From assembly GCA_037138755.1 (NCBI GenBank), contig JBAXHT010000001.1:529805-593804 (forward strand): a stretch of DNA of 64,000 nt, given 5' to 3'. This document shows positions 16,909-24,270 of this stretch, piece after piece. Each line of letters begins with the position of its first letter. Within the stretch, counting starts at the first letter, position 1. The notes beneath the pieces are model-generated. The model made no database searches, had not been told where the DNA came from, and saw only the letters and a list, made by a program, of their open reading frames with translations. The position numbers and the translations under genes were made by a program. The stretch is from Armatimonadota bacterium (GTDB taxonomy: Bacteria; Armatimonadota; Fimbriimonadia; Fimbriimonadales; Fimbriimonadaceae).

Positions 16909-17862
16909 TTACTGGAAGCTGTAGGGCGGCCGGAAGACGCCGCTTTCGGTGATGATGTACGAGATCAGCTCGCCGGGGGTGACGTCGAAACCGGGGTTGA
17001 AGACGGGGCAGTTGTCGGGGGCGACTTGGACGCCTTCGATGTGAGTGATCTCGGTGCCGGTGCGCTCTTCGATGGGTATGAGGTCGCCGCTGGCCAGGCT
17101 GGGATCAAAAGTGCTTGAAGGGGCGGCGATAGCGAACGGAATGTTGTGGTGCTTGGCGAGAACGGCGAGCATATAGGTTCCGATCTTGTTGGCGGTGTCG
17201 CCGTTAGCGGTAATGCGGTCGGCTCCGGCGATGACGAAGTCGACCTTTCCGGCTCGCATGATCGAGGCCGCCATTCCGTCGCTGATGCTGTGGAAGGGGA
17301 TTTTGTCGTGCATCAGTTCGAACGCGGTGAGACGGAGGCCTTGCTGGCGGGGCCGAGTTTCGCAGGACCAGACGTGGATGTCTTTGTCCTTTTCGTAGGC
17401 GGATCGGATGACGCCGAGGGCGGTTCCGTGGCCGGCAGTGGCAAGGGCCCCGGTGTTGCAGATCGTTAGGATGTTTGCTTTTGCCGGGATCAACGGGGCT
17501 CCGTGGCTACCGATGGCGAGGTTCATATCGAGATCTTCTTTCTCAATTTGTTGTGCGGTTTCAAGGATGTTGTTTTGATTCTGTTGGATTCTATCTAGAG
17601 CCCAGAAAAGATTGACGGCGGTGGGTCTTGATTCTCTGAGGACCTTGTCGGCTGCGGTGAGGTCATCTCCGTTCTGCGCAGCGAGAGCCATACCGTAGGC
17701 GGCGGCGATCCCGATGGCGGGGGCACCTCGGACGACCATTTCACGAATTCCCTCGGCGACGCCGGCGGCAGTGGTGTAGCGAATCCATTCGACCTTGGTC
17801 GGAAGGATTCGCTGATCCAGCATTTCAAGCGCGCCGTCGGTCCAGCGGAGGGGGGTGAGCAT
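16909..17862 (-). CDS. mtnA: S-methyl-5-thioribose-1-phosphate isomerase
   Basis: MtnA converts methylthioribose-1-phosphate to methylthioribulose-1-phosphate in methionine salvage. The 317-residue protein has the family's catalytic Cys region (CETRPRQQGLRLTAFEL) and Asp region (GADRITANGDTANKIG), the GAPAIGIAAAYG loop, and the ending NPGFDVTPGELIS. The ATG at 17862 was preferred to an upstream start because the extension runs into the inverted-repeat element at 17881. At 317 residues it is slightly shorter than typical (about 340). No other mtn genes are in the window. Confidence 0.92.
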   Translation of the reverse strand: MLTPLRWTDGALEMLDQRILPTKVEWIRYTTAAGVAEGIREMVVRGAPAIGIAAAYGMALAAQNGDDLTAADKVLRESRPTAVNLFWALDRIQQNQNNILETAQQIEKEDLDMNLAIGSHGAPLIPAKANILTICNTGALATAGHGTALGVIRSAYEKDKDIHVWSCETRPRQQGLRLTAFELMHDKIPFHSISDGMAASIMRAGKVDFVIAGADRITANGDTANKIGTYMLAVLAKHHNIPFAIAAPSSTFDPSLASGDLIPIEERTGTEITHIEGVQVAPDNCPVFNPGFDVTPGELISYIITESGVFRPPYSFQ

Positions 17863-17880
17863 GTCTTCTAGTTTATCTTT

Positions 17881-18004
17881 TGGAGTGCGGTGGCATGGCA
17901 CCGCTTTTGCTTCTAGCGACTTGTCGCGGTGTCCGTGTGCAAACTACTGACGGGAGCCGAGCAAGCTCGGCACATTCAAAGCGGTGCCATGCCACCGCAC
18001 TCCA
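17881..18004. repeat. 124-bp nested inverted-repeat element
   Basis: Outer arms of 27 perfectly matching bases: 17881-17907 and 17978-18004. Each arm also folds alone into a six-pair hairpin (GCGGTG/CACCGC at 17887-17904 and 17981-17998). The spacer adds two more: GCGAC/GTCGC (17916-17927) and GCCGAGC/GCTCGGC (17956-17971). So either one long stem or four small hairpins can form. It sits two bases after the argD-argF stop and 18 bases before the mtnA start. No flanking duplication or transposase was found, so it resembles a BIME/REP doublet. Confidence 0.75.
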
Positions 18005-18006
18005 GA

Positions 18007-20121
18007 TCAGAGTCCTAGAACTCGCTGCATCAACGCCTTTTGGGCATGGAGGCGGTTCTCAGCTTGATCATTAACTGCGCTTTGGGCGGAATCCATGACG
18101 CCATCCGTGACTTCGAGTCCGCGCCGGGCCGGTAGGCAGTGCAAGAAGATCGCGTTGGGGTCGGCCATGGCCATCACTCGTTCGTTCACCTGGAACGGCT
18201 GGAAGATCTTCATTCGGTGCTCCTGCTCGTGCTCGTCGCCCATCGAGACCCAGACATCGGTGTACACGACTTTGGCGTCGGTCAGACCTTCTTCGAGTGA
18301 GGCTGTCTGATGAAGACCAGGCAGCGGATCAAGTCGGAAGTTCTCGGGACCGCAGATGGTGACCGGGTAACCCATTCGAGTTGCAAGCTTAGCAAGCGAG
18401 CGGGAGACGTTGTTGGCGTCACCGACGTAGGTGATTTTCACCTTTTCATCGCCAAACTTTTCCTTGATCGTGAGCATGTCAGCAAGGGCTTGGCAAGGAT
18501 GCTCCCACTCGGTGAGGGCGTTGATAACCGGAGCGTCGCAGTTGTCGGCGAGGACGTGGAGATCCTTCTGCCAGTAGAGACGGGCGACAACCATCGTGCA
18601 CCACCTTGAGAGATTCTGGGCAACGTCTTTCATCGCCTCGCGCGAGCCGATTCCGATGTCGGCTTTGGTGAGATAAATCGGGTGGGCGCCAAGTTCGTAA
18701 AGGGCGGTTTCGAAGGAGACTCTCGTTCTCAGCGAGGACTTCTCGAAGACCATTGCCACACTTCGGCCCTCTACAGGTGTGATGGCGGAAGGGGCAAGTT
18801 TGCGGCGTTGCTTCAGATAGGAAGCAAGGTCGAGGACATCATCGATCTGAGAGTCCATGAGGTCGTCAATGGAGAGCAGGTCACCGTACGGCTTCCTGGT
18901 GACGCGGCTTGTTGCTCCCAGAGAAACAGGTTTTGGTGCCTCGACTCCGAGGACCTCGGCGACAATTGCAAGGCACTGTTGAACCTGCTCAGGGGAGATG
19001 ATGAGCGGCGGCACGAAGCGGAGAGTGTGTTCATCGGTGGCGTTGATGATGAGCCTTTTATCGAACGCCTCGCGGACAACATCTCTTGCGATGGGCTTTT
19101 CAAGCTTTGCTCCTACCATGAGACCCATACCAGTAGTCTCAACTACTCCTTTGAGTTGTTTCAAGCCCTCGGCAAGAAGCTTGCCAGTGGCTTTCACTTG
19201 GTCCATGATATCGGTGTGCTCGATCGTATCGATAACCGCCAATGCACAGGCAGCTGAGATCGGCGAGCCGCCAAAGGTGGAACCGTGGTCTCCAGCTTCG
19301 AGGATGGATGCCGCCTTGCCTGCCGTGAGACAGGCTCCGATCGGTTGTCCGCCGCCGAGACCTTTAGCGAGGAGCATGACGTCGGGTCGGATTCCGTGGT
19401 GTTGGAAGCAGAACCAAGCTCCAGTTCTGCCGACGCCGCTTTGCACTTCGTCGAGCATCAGGAGCGCGTCGTGCTCTCGGCAGAGTCGCTCGGCTTCGAC
19501 AAGAAACTCAGTAGTGAGAGCTAGTACCCCGCCTTCACCCATTATCGGCTCAAGGAGGATCGCTGCTGTTTTGTGGCTAAATGCTTCTTTCAGCTCGTCA
19601 AGGTTGTTTGCCTCGATATGCTTAACGCCTGGCATCAAAGGCTCAAACGGTCGCTGGTAGCGGCGTTGCCCGGTGGCGGAAAGCGCCCCGATCGTTCGCC
19701 CGTGGAAAGACTTTTGCAACGTAATGATTTCGTAGTCGCCGTCGGGGCGCTTGGTGTTCCCGTGCTTCTTGGCGATTTTGAGAGCGGTTTCGTTTGCGGT
19801 CGCTCCGCAAGGTGTAAAGAACACCTTATCCATTCCGGAGAGACGGCAGAGCTTTTCGGCAAGTTGGGCCTGGGGGGCCGTCAGGAGGATGTTGGAAGTG
19901 TGGATGAGCTGCTGGGCCTGGCGAGTAATCGCTGCAACCATGGCGGGGTGGCAGTGCCCGAGGCTGTTGACGGCGATACCGGCGAGGAAGTCGAGGTATT
20001 CTTTGCCACGGTTGTCCCAAAGGATTGCGCCCGAGCCCTGCACGAACAGGGCAGGTTGTCGGTTATAGGTTGGCGTCACATACTCGGTGTCGAGCGATTT
20101 GATGGTGTCGTATTTCAGCAT
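18007..20121 (-). CDS. fused acetylornithine aminotransferase - ornithine carbamoyltransferase
   Basis: A 704-residue protein joining two arginine-pathway enzymes in one frame. Residues 1 to about 395 are ArgD: class III PLP aminotransferase with DEVQSGVGRTG and the PLP lysine K253 in LLAKGLGGGQPIGA. After a short linker, residues about 412-704 are ArgF: EKSSLRTRVSF (460-470, carbamoyl phosphate), HPCQ (541-544), DVWVSMG (SMG 626-628, ornithine) and HCLP (661-664). The SMG motif points to ornithine rather than N-acetylornithine as acceptor. The middle step (ArgJ/ArgE) is not included. The ATG at 20121 was chosen; a TTG six codons earlier is possible. Confidence 0.93.
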   Translation of the reverse strand: MLKYDTIKSLDTEYVTPTYNRQPALFVQGSGAILWDNRGKEYLDFLAGIAVNSLGHCHPAMVAAITRQAQQLIHTSNILLTAPQAQLAEKLCRLSGMDKVFFTPCGATANETALKIAKKHGNTKRPDGDYEIITLQKSFHGRTIGALSATGQRRYQRPFEPLMPGVKHIEANNLDELKEAFSHKTAAILLEPIMGEGGVLALTTEFLVEAERLCREHDALLMLDEVQSGVGRTGAWFCFQHHGIRPDVMLLAKGLGGGQPIGACLTAGKAASILEAGDHGSTFGGSPISAACALAVIDTIEHTDIMDQVKATGKLLAEGLKQLKGVVETTGMGLMVGAKLEKPIARDVVREAFDKRLIINATDEHTLRFVPPLIISPEQVQQCLAIVAEVLGVEAPKPVSLGATSRVTRKPYGDLLSIDDLMDSQIDDVLDLASYLKQRRKLAPSAITPVEGRSVAMVFEKSSLRTRVSFETALYELGAHPIYLTKADIGIGSREAMKDVAQNLSRWCTMVVARLYWQKDLHVLADNCDAPVINALTEWEHPCQALADMLTIKEKFGDEKVKITYVGDANNVSRSLAKLATRMGYPVTICGPENFRLDPLPGLHQTASLEEGLTDAKVVYTDVWVSMGDEHEQEHRMKIFQPFQVNERVMAMADPNAIFLHCLPARRGLEVTDGVMDSAQSAVNDQAENRLHAQKALMQRVLGL

Positions 20122-20174
20122 GATAAGAAAAGAGTGCAAGAATCCGGCGGCGGATCGGGTGAGGAGGAGTTTTG

Positions 20175-20219
20175 GGGGAATCGGAAGGAGCGACTTTGCT
20201 CGGGCGGAAGCGATTCCCC
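20175..20219 (-). other. structured leader upstream of the argD-argF gene
   Basis: Arms GGGGAATCG (20175-20183) and CGATTCCCC (20211-20219) enclose an inner GAGC/GCTC stem (20188-20191 with 20198-20201). It lies about 55 bases upstream of the argD-argF start in a 329-base non-coding stretch that also holds the promoter at 20338. It could be a leader structure or a REP-like repeat. No riboswitch class was recognised. Confidence 0.4.
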
Positions 20220-20337
20220 TAAATACGACGCGATGCGCGACGACGGGCTACCAGCGCAACCGCGCCGACGAAGTTCGGATTGAACTCAGTTGTAACCACA
20301 AACGTAGCTTAGCACGAAAAAAACTTAGATGAATCGT

Positions 20338-20365
20338 TTGCAAACGTTCTCGCGTACACTATAAT
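20338..20365 (+). promoter_or_regulatory. sigma-70-like promoter for the small lipoprotein
   Basis: TTGCAA (-35, 20338-20343), 16-base spacer, TATAAT (-10, 20360-20365). It lies about 85 bases upstream of the lipoprotein start at 20451, giving a leader of about 75 bases. Confidence 0.65.
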
Positions 20366-20450
20366 GACTCTGCAACGCGGTTCAACGTACAAGTACGGGG
20401 GAACGCCGTGGGGCAAAAACTACACTCAGGAGGTGTAAAGGATAAAAAAT

Positions 20451-20585
20451 ATGAAGAAAATTCTCGCTCTCGTTATGGTGCTCGGTGTGATTGGTGGCGT
20501 TCTCGCTGGTTGCGGTGCAAAGGCTGAAGATGCTAGCGCAGCTCCAGCAACCCCAGCAGCAACTGCTGGCGAAGCAGCCAAGTAA
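20451..20585 (+). CDS. very small lipoprotein (44 residues)
   Basis: A short gene with strong support: a consensus promoter at 20338, AGGAGGTG at 20429-20436, a second AAAGGA closer to the ATG, a signal peptide MKKILALVMVLGVIGGVLAGC with lipobox Cys21, and a terminator after the stop. The mature part is only 24 residues, rich in Ala, Pro, Thr and Glu (AAPATPAATAGEAAK), like the tiny 'entericidin-type' or spacer lipoproteins. Its function is unknown. The good expression signals suggest abundance. Confidence 0.82.
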   Translation: MKKILALVMVLGVIGGVLAGCGAKAEDASAAPATPAATAGEAAK

Positions 20586-20609
20586 GACACTCGCGCATTT
20601 AGCGACTTT

Positions 20610-20639
20610 GACGCCCCGACTCATTCTGAGCGGGGCGTC
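20610..20639 (+). terminator. terminator after the small lipoprotein
   Basis: Arms GACGCCCCG (20610-20618) and CGGGGCGTC (20631-20639) with an inner CTCA/TGAG extension (20620-20623 with 20627-20630) and one bulged A. It begins 24 bases after the stop codon. Confidence 0.8.
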
Positions 20640-20674
20640 GTTGCGTAAACCTGTCACAATTTAACAAACGAACA

Positions 20675-21775
20675 ATGAATGTTCCTTTCTATGACGTAAA
20701 GGCCCAATACGACTCGCAGGCCGCCGAAATCGACGCGGTCGTTCATGAGGTGATCAGCAGCGGGGCTTATGTGCTGGGCAAGCACAACAAGGCGTTTGAA
20801 CAGGAGTTCGCCGCTCTGCACGGAACCAAGCACGCAATTGCGGTTCACAGCGGAACCGATGCCCTTCGAATTGTGATGGATGCCGCCGGGATCACTCGGG
20901 GCGATGAGGTCATTACGACGGCGTTTACGTTCGTTGCCAGCGTCGAGACAATCGTCCAGACCGGCGCGACTCCGGTTTTTGTGGATGTTGATCCTGACAC
21001 TTTCATGATGGATCCGGCTTGTATCGAAGCGGCGATCACGCCACGGACGAAAGCGATTTTGCCCATTCACCTCTTCGGTCAACTTTGCGATGTCGCGGCG
21101 ATCAAGGCGATTGCTGAGAAACATGGCTTGATCGTTTTGGAGGATGCGGCGCAGGCGATTGAGAGTTCACACAACGGAGTCCCAGCCGGGAATTTTGGGC
21201 TGGCGGCTGGATTTAGCTTCTACGTCACCAAGAACCTCGGGGCTGCTGGCGATGGGGGGATGATCGTGACCAACAGCGACGAAGTCGCGGAGAGCTGCCG
21301 ATCCATTCGAGTTCACGGAATGGGTCGTGAGCGGTACTACTACGACCATCTTGGCTACACCGGACGCCTCGACGAGATTCAGGCGGCGGTGCTTCGGGTC
21401 AAGATGAAGAAGCTCCCTGAGTGGACGGCTCGCCGGAACGAGATCGCTGCGATTTATAGACGAGAGCTTGCCGGAGTGACTGGGATTCAGCTTCCAGTGG
21501 TTTCTTCTGGGAACAACCACACGTATCACCAGTTCACGATTCGGGCAACTCGTAGGGATGCTTTGCAAGAGCACTTGAAGCAGAACGGCGTACCTTCAAT
21601 GATTTACTATCCGGTGCCGATCCATCACCACACGCCGTACAAGCAGTTTTCGCCGCCCTGGGAATTGCCAGCTACCGATTTGGTCTCGGCAGAAGTTTTG
21701 AGTCTGCCGATTCAGCCTTACCTGACGGATGAACACGTGATGTACACCTGCGAACAGATTCGCGCGTTCAAATGA
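20675..21775 (+). CDS. DegT/DnrJ/EryC1/StrS aminotransferase
   Basis: A 366-residue PLP-dependent sugar aminotransferase. Such enzymes add an amino group to nucleotide-linked keto-sugars for surface polysaccharides or glycans. The PLP lysine is K186 in FYVTKNLGAAGDGG, and D158 (LEDAAQA) would bind the pyridine nitrogen. HSGTDAL near residues 58-64 holds the cofactor phosphate. The ATGA at 21772 overlaps the following NanE-ROK gene by four bases, so both act in one amino-sugar pathway. The sugar substrate cannot be named; no dehydratase or glycosyltransferase is adjacent. Confidence 0.9.
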   Translation: MNVPFYDVKAQYDSQAAEIDAVVHEVISSGAYVLGKHNKAFEQEFAALHGTKHAIAVHSGTDALRIVMDAAGITRGDEVITTAFTFVASVETIVQTGATPVFVDVDPDTFMMDPACIEAAITPRTKAILPIHLFGQLCDVAAIKAIAEKHGLIVLEDAAQAIESSHNGVPAGNFGLAAGFSFYVTKNLGAAGDGGMIVTNSDEVAESCRSIRVHGMGRERYYYDHLGYTGRLDEIQAAVLRVKMKKLPEWTARRNEIAAIYRRELAGVTGIQLPVVSSGNNHTYHQFTIRATRRDALQEHLKQNGVPSMIYYPVPIHHHTPYKQFSPPWELPATDLVSAEVLSLPIQPYLTDEHVMYTCEQIRAFK

Positions 21776-23163
21776 TCCTCGATTTACTACATCGCTGCCC
21801 GCTTGTTGCCTCTGTACAGGCGAGTGAGGGGGCGGCGGTGGACGATTCCTCGACTTTGTTGAAGTTGGCCAAGTGCTCGCTTGATCAAGGTGTCGAGGTA
21901 CTGCGCCTACAAGGGGTCGAGAATGTTCAGACAATCAAAGGAGCGACCGGCAAGCCGGTGATCGGCCTGATCAAGAAGTCGTACCCAGGATCAGATGTGT
22001 ACATCACGCCCACCGAGATGGAGGTTCAGGACCTTTTAAACTTGGGGTGTGAAGTGATCGCGCTGGATGCTACACCGCGCATGCGGCCCTCACTGGGCTT
22101 CCATGAGTTGGTCGCAATGATCCATCAGGGCGGTGCGATGGCGATGGCGGACTGCGACTCGCCGGAGGCAATTGATCTGGCGGTTTCGGCGGGTTGCGAC
22201 CTGATTGGGACGACACTCGCTGGCTACACTTCGGCACGGCCGATGACCGAGGGTCCAGACTTCGACCTGGTTCGATATGCGGTTCGCTCGGGCAAGCCAA
22301 TTATCGCCGAGGGCCGCTATGCTCATCGCTGGCAGGTTGAGGCAGCGCTGCGTATCGGAGCAACCGCAGTAGTTGTTGGTGGAGCAATCAATGATCCCGT
22401 CAAGCAGACCCGAGCCCTCATGCCCAGTTTGGTTTTGGGACGAGCTGGAGCTGTGGATATCGGCGGCACTTGGCTTCGATTGGGAGTCTTTGAAGGCCAG
22501 AAGCTGGTCGATATTAGAAAGATCGAACGGCCGGATAGCCGTGAGGAGCGGCTTGCGTGGGTTCGAAAACAGATTGCCGAAACCGAGGTCTCCTCGTTGG
22601 GTGTTGGCACGGGCGGCACCGTCGACCCGTTGACTGGCGAAGTCTGGGAAGCCAAACCAATCATCCCCGGCCACCACGGTTCGATCTTCTCCGCAGAGAC
22701 CCTCGGAGTTCCAACCCGAGCTCTTAATGATGGCCTTGCGACGGCCTGGGGTCACGCCTGCCACCCTTCGATTGCGGGTTCCAATGTCGCGACTTTAGCC
22801 CTCGGAACTGGGGTGGGAGCCGGGATGGTTCGGGACGGAAAGCTGATCTGCGGCAAGCGGGGTGAATATCCTCGCTTGAATGATGTGATGACCTCGCTGG
22901 GGCGGACGATCGAAGACCTTCTTGGTGGAGCCGGACTCTCACCGAATCCAACACATGAGCAACAAGCAGACGCTATTGTCGCGTTCGAAACCGCGGTTAA
23001 ACTGATCCGCGAGATGTACTACCCCGACCACATTGTGGTCTGCGGCGGAGTCGGACTTTCTCCTTGGCTTGCACCGCATTTGGCTCGACTAGGCTGCGTC
23101 GCGAGCCCTTATCGAGCGGAGGCGGGGCTGTTCGGGTCGATGTGGTTGTCCAATCTGCATTGA
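21772..23163 (+). CDS. NanE epimerase fused to a ROK-family kinase
   Basis: A 463-residue fusion. Residues 1 to about 222 match N-acetylmannosamine-6-phosphate 2-epimerase (NanE): GLIKKSYPGSDVYITPT with the catalytic lysine near 68, and AEGRYAHRWQVEAAL with Glu180. Residues about 224-463 match ROK sugar kinases: DIGGTWLRLG (229 on), GTGGTVDP, and LALGTGVGAGMV. Together they would phosphorylate ManNAc and epimerise it to GlcNAc-6-phosphate. The ROK zinc motif (His then CxCGxxGCxE) is missing: GKRGEYPRLND follows where it should start. It is coupled to the DegT aminotransferase gene. Confidence 0.85.
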   Translation: MILDLLHRCPLVASVQASEGAAVDDSSTLLKLAKCSLDQGVEVLRLQGVENVQTIKGATGKPVIGLIKKSYPGSDVYITPTEMEVQDLLNLGCEVIALDATPRMRPSLGFHELVAMIHQGGAMAMADCDSPEAIDLAVSAGCDLIGTTLAGYTSARPMTEGPDFDLVRYAVRSGKPIIAEGRYAHRWQVEAALRIGATAVVVGGAINDPVKQTRALMPSLVLGRAGAVDIGGTWLRLGVFEGQKLVDIRKIERPDSREERLAWVRKQIAETEVSSLGVGTGGTVDPLTGEVWEAKPIIPGHHGSIFSAETLGVPTRALNDGLATAWGHACHPSIAGSNVATLALGTGVGAGMVRDGKLICGKRGEYPRLNDVMTSLGRTIEDLLGGAGLSPNPTHEQQADAIVAFETAVKLIREMYYPDHIVVCGGVGLSPWLAPHLARLGCVASPYRAEAGLFGSMWLSNLH

Positions 23164-23223
23164 CATATTCATCTTTTCTGTAAAGATAAACCTTGACAAA
23201 TTAATGAAAGATGTCAATACTAT
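23160..23223 (+). promoter_or_regulatory. AT-rich promoter/operator of the mmyA-mmyB pair
   Basis: TTGACA occurs at 23160-23165 and again at 23193-23198, with -10-like TACTAT at 23218-23223. Inverted half sites TTGACAT (23160-23166) and ATGTCAA (23211-23217) flank the region, and CATCTTT/AAAGATG copies lie inside. This suggests self-regulation by the HTH protein. If the second promoter is used, the mmyA start would be the ATG at 23229. Confidence 0.45.
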
Positions 23224-23690
23224 CTGCTATGTATGATTCTTATCGACTGTCACGACCGCGCCAACTGGATGATCTACTCAACAGGATCGATCGCGCAACA
23301 CTGCCCCCCGCCCCGCCGAAAGGTTGGATCGCGACGATTCGCGACGCTCTCACCATGTCTCAGGAATCGCTTGGAAACCGGCTGGGATTGACACGGCAAG
23401 CCGTGATGCAACTCGAAAAGTCCGAACAGAACGACTCGATCACCCTCCGCAAACTCCGAGCTGCCGCGGCGGCGATGGACTGCGAGCTGGTTGTGCTAAT
23501 GCTTCCGCGCTCCGGGCTCGAAACAATGATGGAGCAGCGAGCGGAAACGATTGCGGATTCCGAGTTGGAACAGGTGCGGGTGACGATGGCTCTGGAAGCA
23601 CAAGAGCCTTCGGAAACTTACTTCGCCTCCGCTCGGAAACGACTGGTTCAGCACTTGCTGGTCAACGAAACAAAGCAGCTTTGGAAGTGA
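23211..23690 (+). CDS. mmyA: mobile mystery protein A (HTH regulator/antitoxin-like)
   Basis: A 159-residue protein matching the 'mobile mystery protein A' family. An XRE-type helix-turn-helix spans about residues 38-75 (ALTMSQESLGNRLGLTRQAV), followed by the family's CELVVLMLPRSGLETMM segment. Genes of this kind always pair with a Fic-domain protein B, here four bases downstream. It probably represses its own operon and may neutralise the partner. An internal ATG (23229) is a possible start given the promoter layout. The pair is scattered across bacteria and suggests horizontal transfer. Confidence 0.85.
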   Translation: MSILSAMYDSYRLSRPRQLDDLLNRIDRATLPPAPPKGWIATIRDALTMSQESLGNRLGLTRQAVMQLEKSEQNDSITLRKLRAAAAAMDCELVVLMLPRSGLETMMEQRAETIADSELEQVRVTMALEAQEPSETYFASARKRLVQHLLVNETKQLWK

Positions 23691-23694
23691 AATT

Positions 23695-24270
23695 GTGATT
23701 CGTTTTGAAGAACCACCGGGGTCGACACCCTTGGATGTGGATGAGATCGCGGGCCTGATTCCAAGGTTGCTGACCCAGGGCGAGCTGAATGAGGCCGAGG
23801 CCGATAACATCATGTTTGCCCGCGTGTGGTTGCGCTCGCTTTCAGCGGAATGGACGATCCTGTTTCCGAGCAATTTGAAGCAACTGCACCAGCGGATGTT
23901 TTGCGAGGTGTGGCGATGGGCGGGCAAGCCCCGAAAGACGGCAAAGAACATCGGGGTCGAGAGCTACCGGATTGAATCAGAACTCAAAAACCTGTGCGAG
24001 GATGTCAAGACTTGGATTGAGTATGAGAGCTACCCGAGGTTGGAAATCATCACCCGATTCCATCACCGACTCGTCGTGGTTCATCCGTTCTCGAACGGTA
24101 ACGGTCGCCATGCACGTCTCGCTGCGGAGCGACTGGCAGTGGAGCTCGGCTCGGACCGTCCGAATTGGGACGCCGATAGGGTTGACAACATCAAGTCGCT
24201 ACGGGCGGCGGATCGCGGAGGCTTCCAACTGTTGCTAGACCTGATGTGGCCTCACTCCGGCAGCCGATGA
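23695..24270 (+). CDS. mmyB: mobile mystery protein B (Fic-domain enzyme)
   Basis: A 191-residue Fic protein starting at GTG. The active motif HPFSNGNGRHAR lies at residues 130-141, with catalytic His130 and the anion-binding GNGR intact. Fic enzymes transfer AMP or related groups from nucleotides to proteins, often as toxins. No inhibitory (S/T)xxxE(G/N) helix is obvious inside this protein, so control may come from MmyA. The end overlaps the convergent ribBA gene by 19 bases. Partner gene and length agree with the mobile mystery protein B family. Confidence 0.87.
   Translation: MIRFEEPPGSTPLDVDEIAGLIPRLLTQGELNEAEADNIMFARVWLRSLSAEWTILFPSNLKQLHQRMFCEVWRWAGKPRKTAKNIGVESYRIESELKNLCEDVKTWIEYESYPRLEIITRFHHRLVVVHPFSNGNGRHARLAAERLAVELGSDRPNWDADRVDNIKSLRAADRGGFQLLLDLMWPHSGSR

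Noticed and set aside
17881-18004. the inverted-repeat element as a MITE or insertion sequence
   Set aside because: No target-site duplication at the borders and no transposase fragment; a REP/BIME-like element fits better.
18007-20121. ArgF half as N-acetylornithine carbamoyltransferase
   Set aside because: This would make the fusion steps consecutive, but the DVWVSMG motif is that of ornithine enzymes.
23160-24270. mmyA-mmyB as part of a prophage
   Set aside because: No integrase, structural or lysis genes nearby and no attachment-site repeats; the module stands alone.
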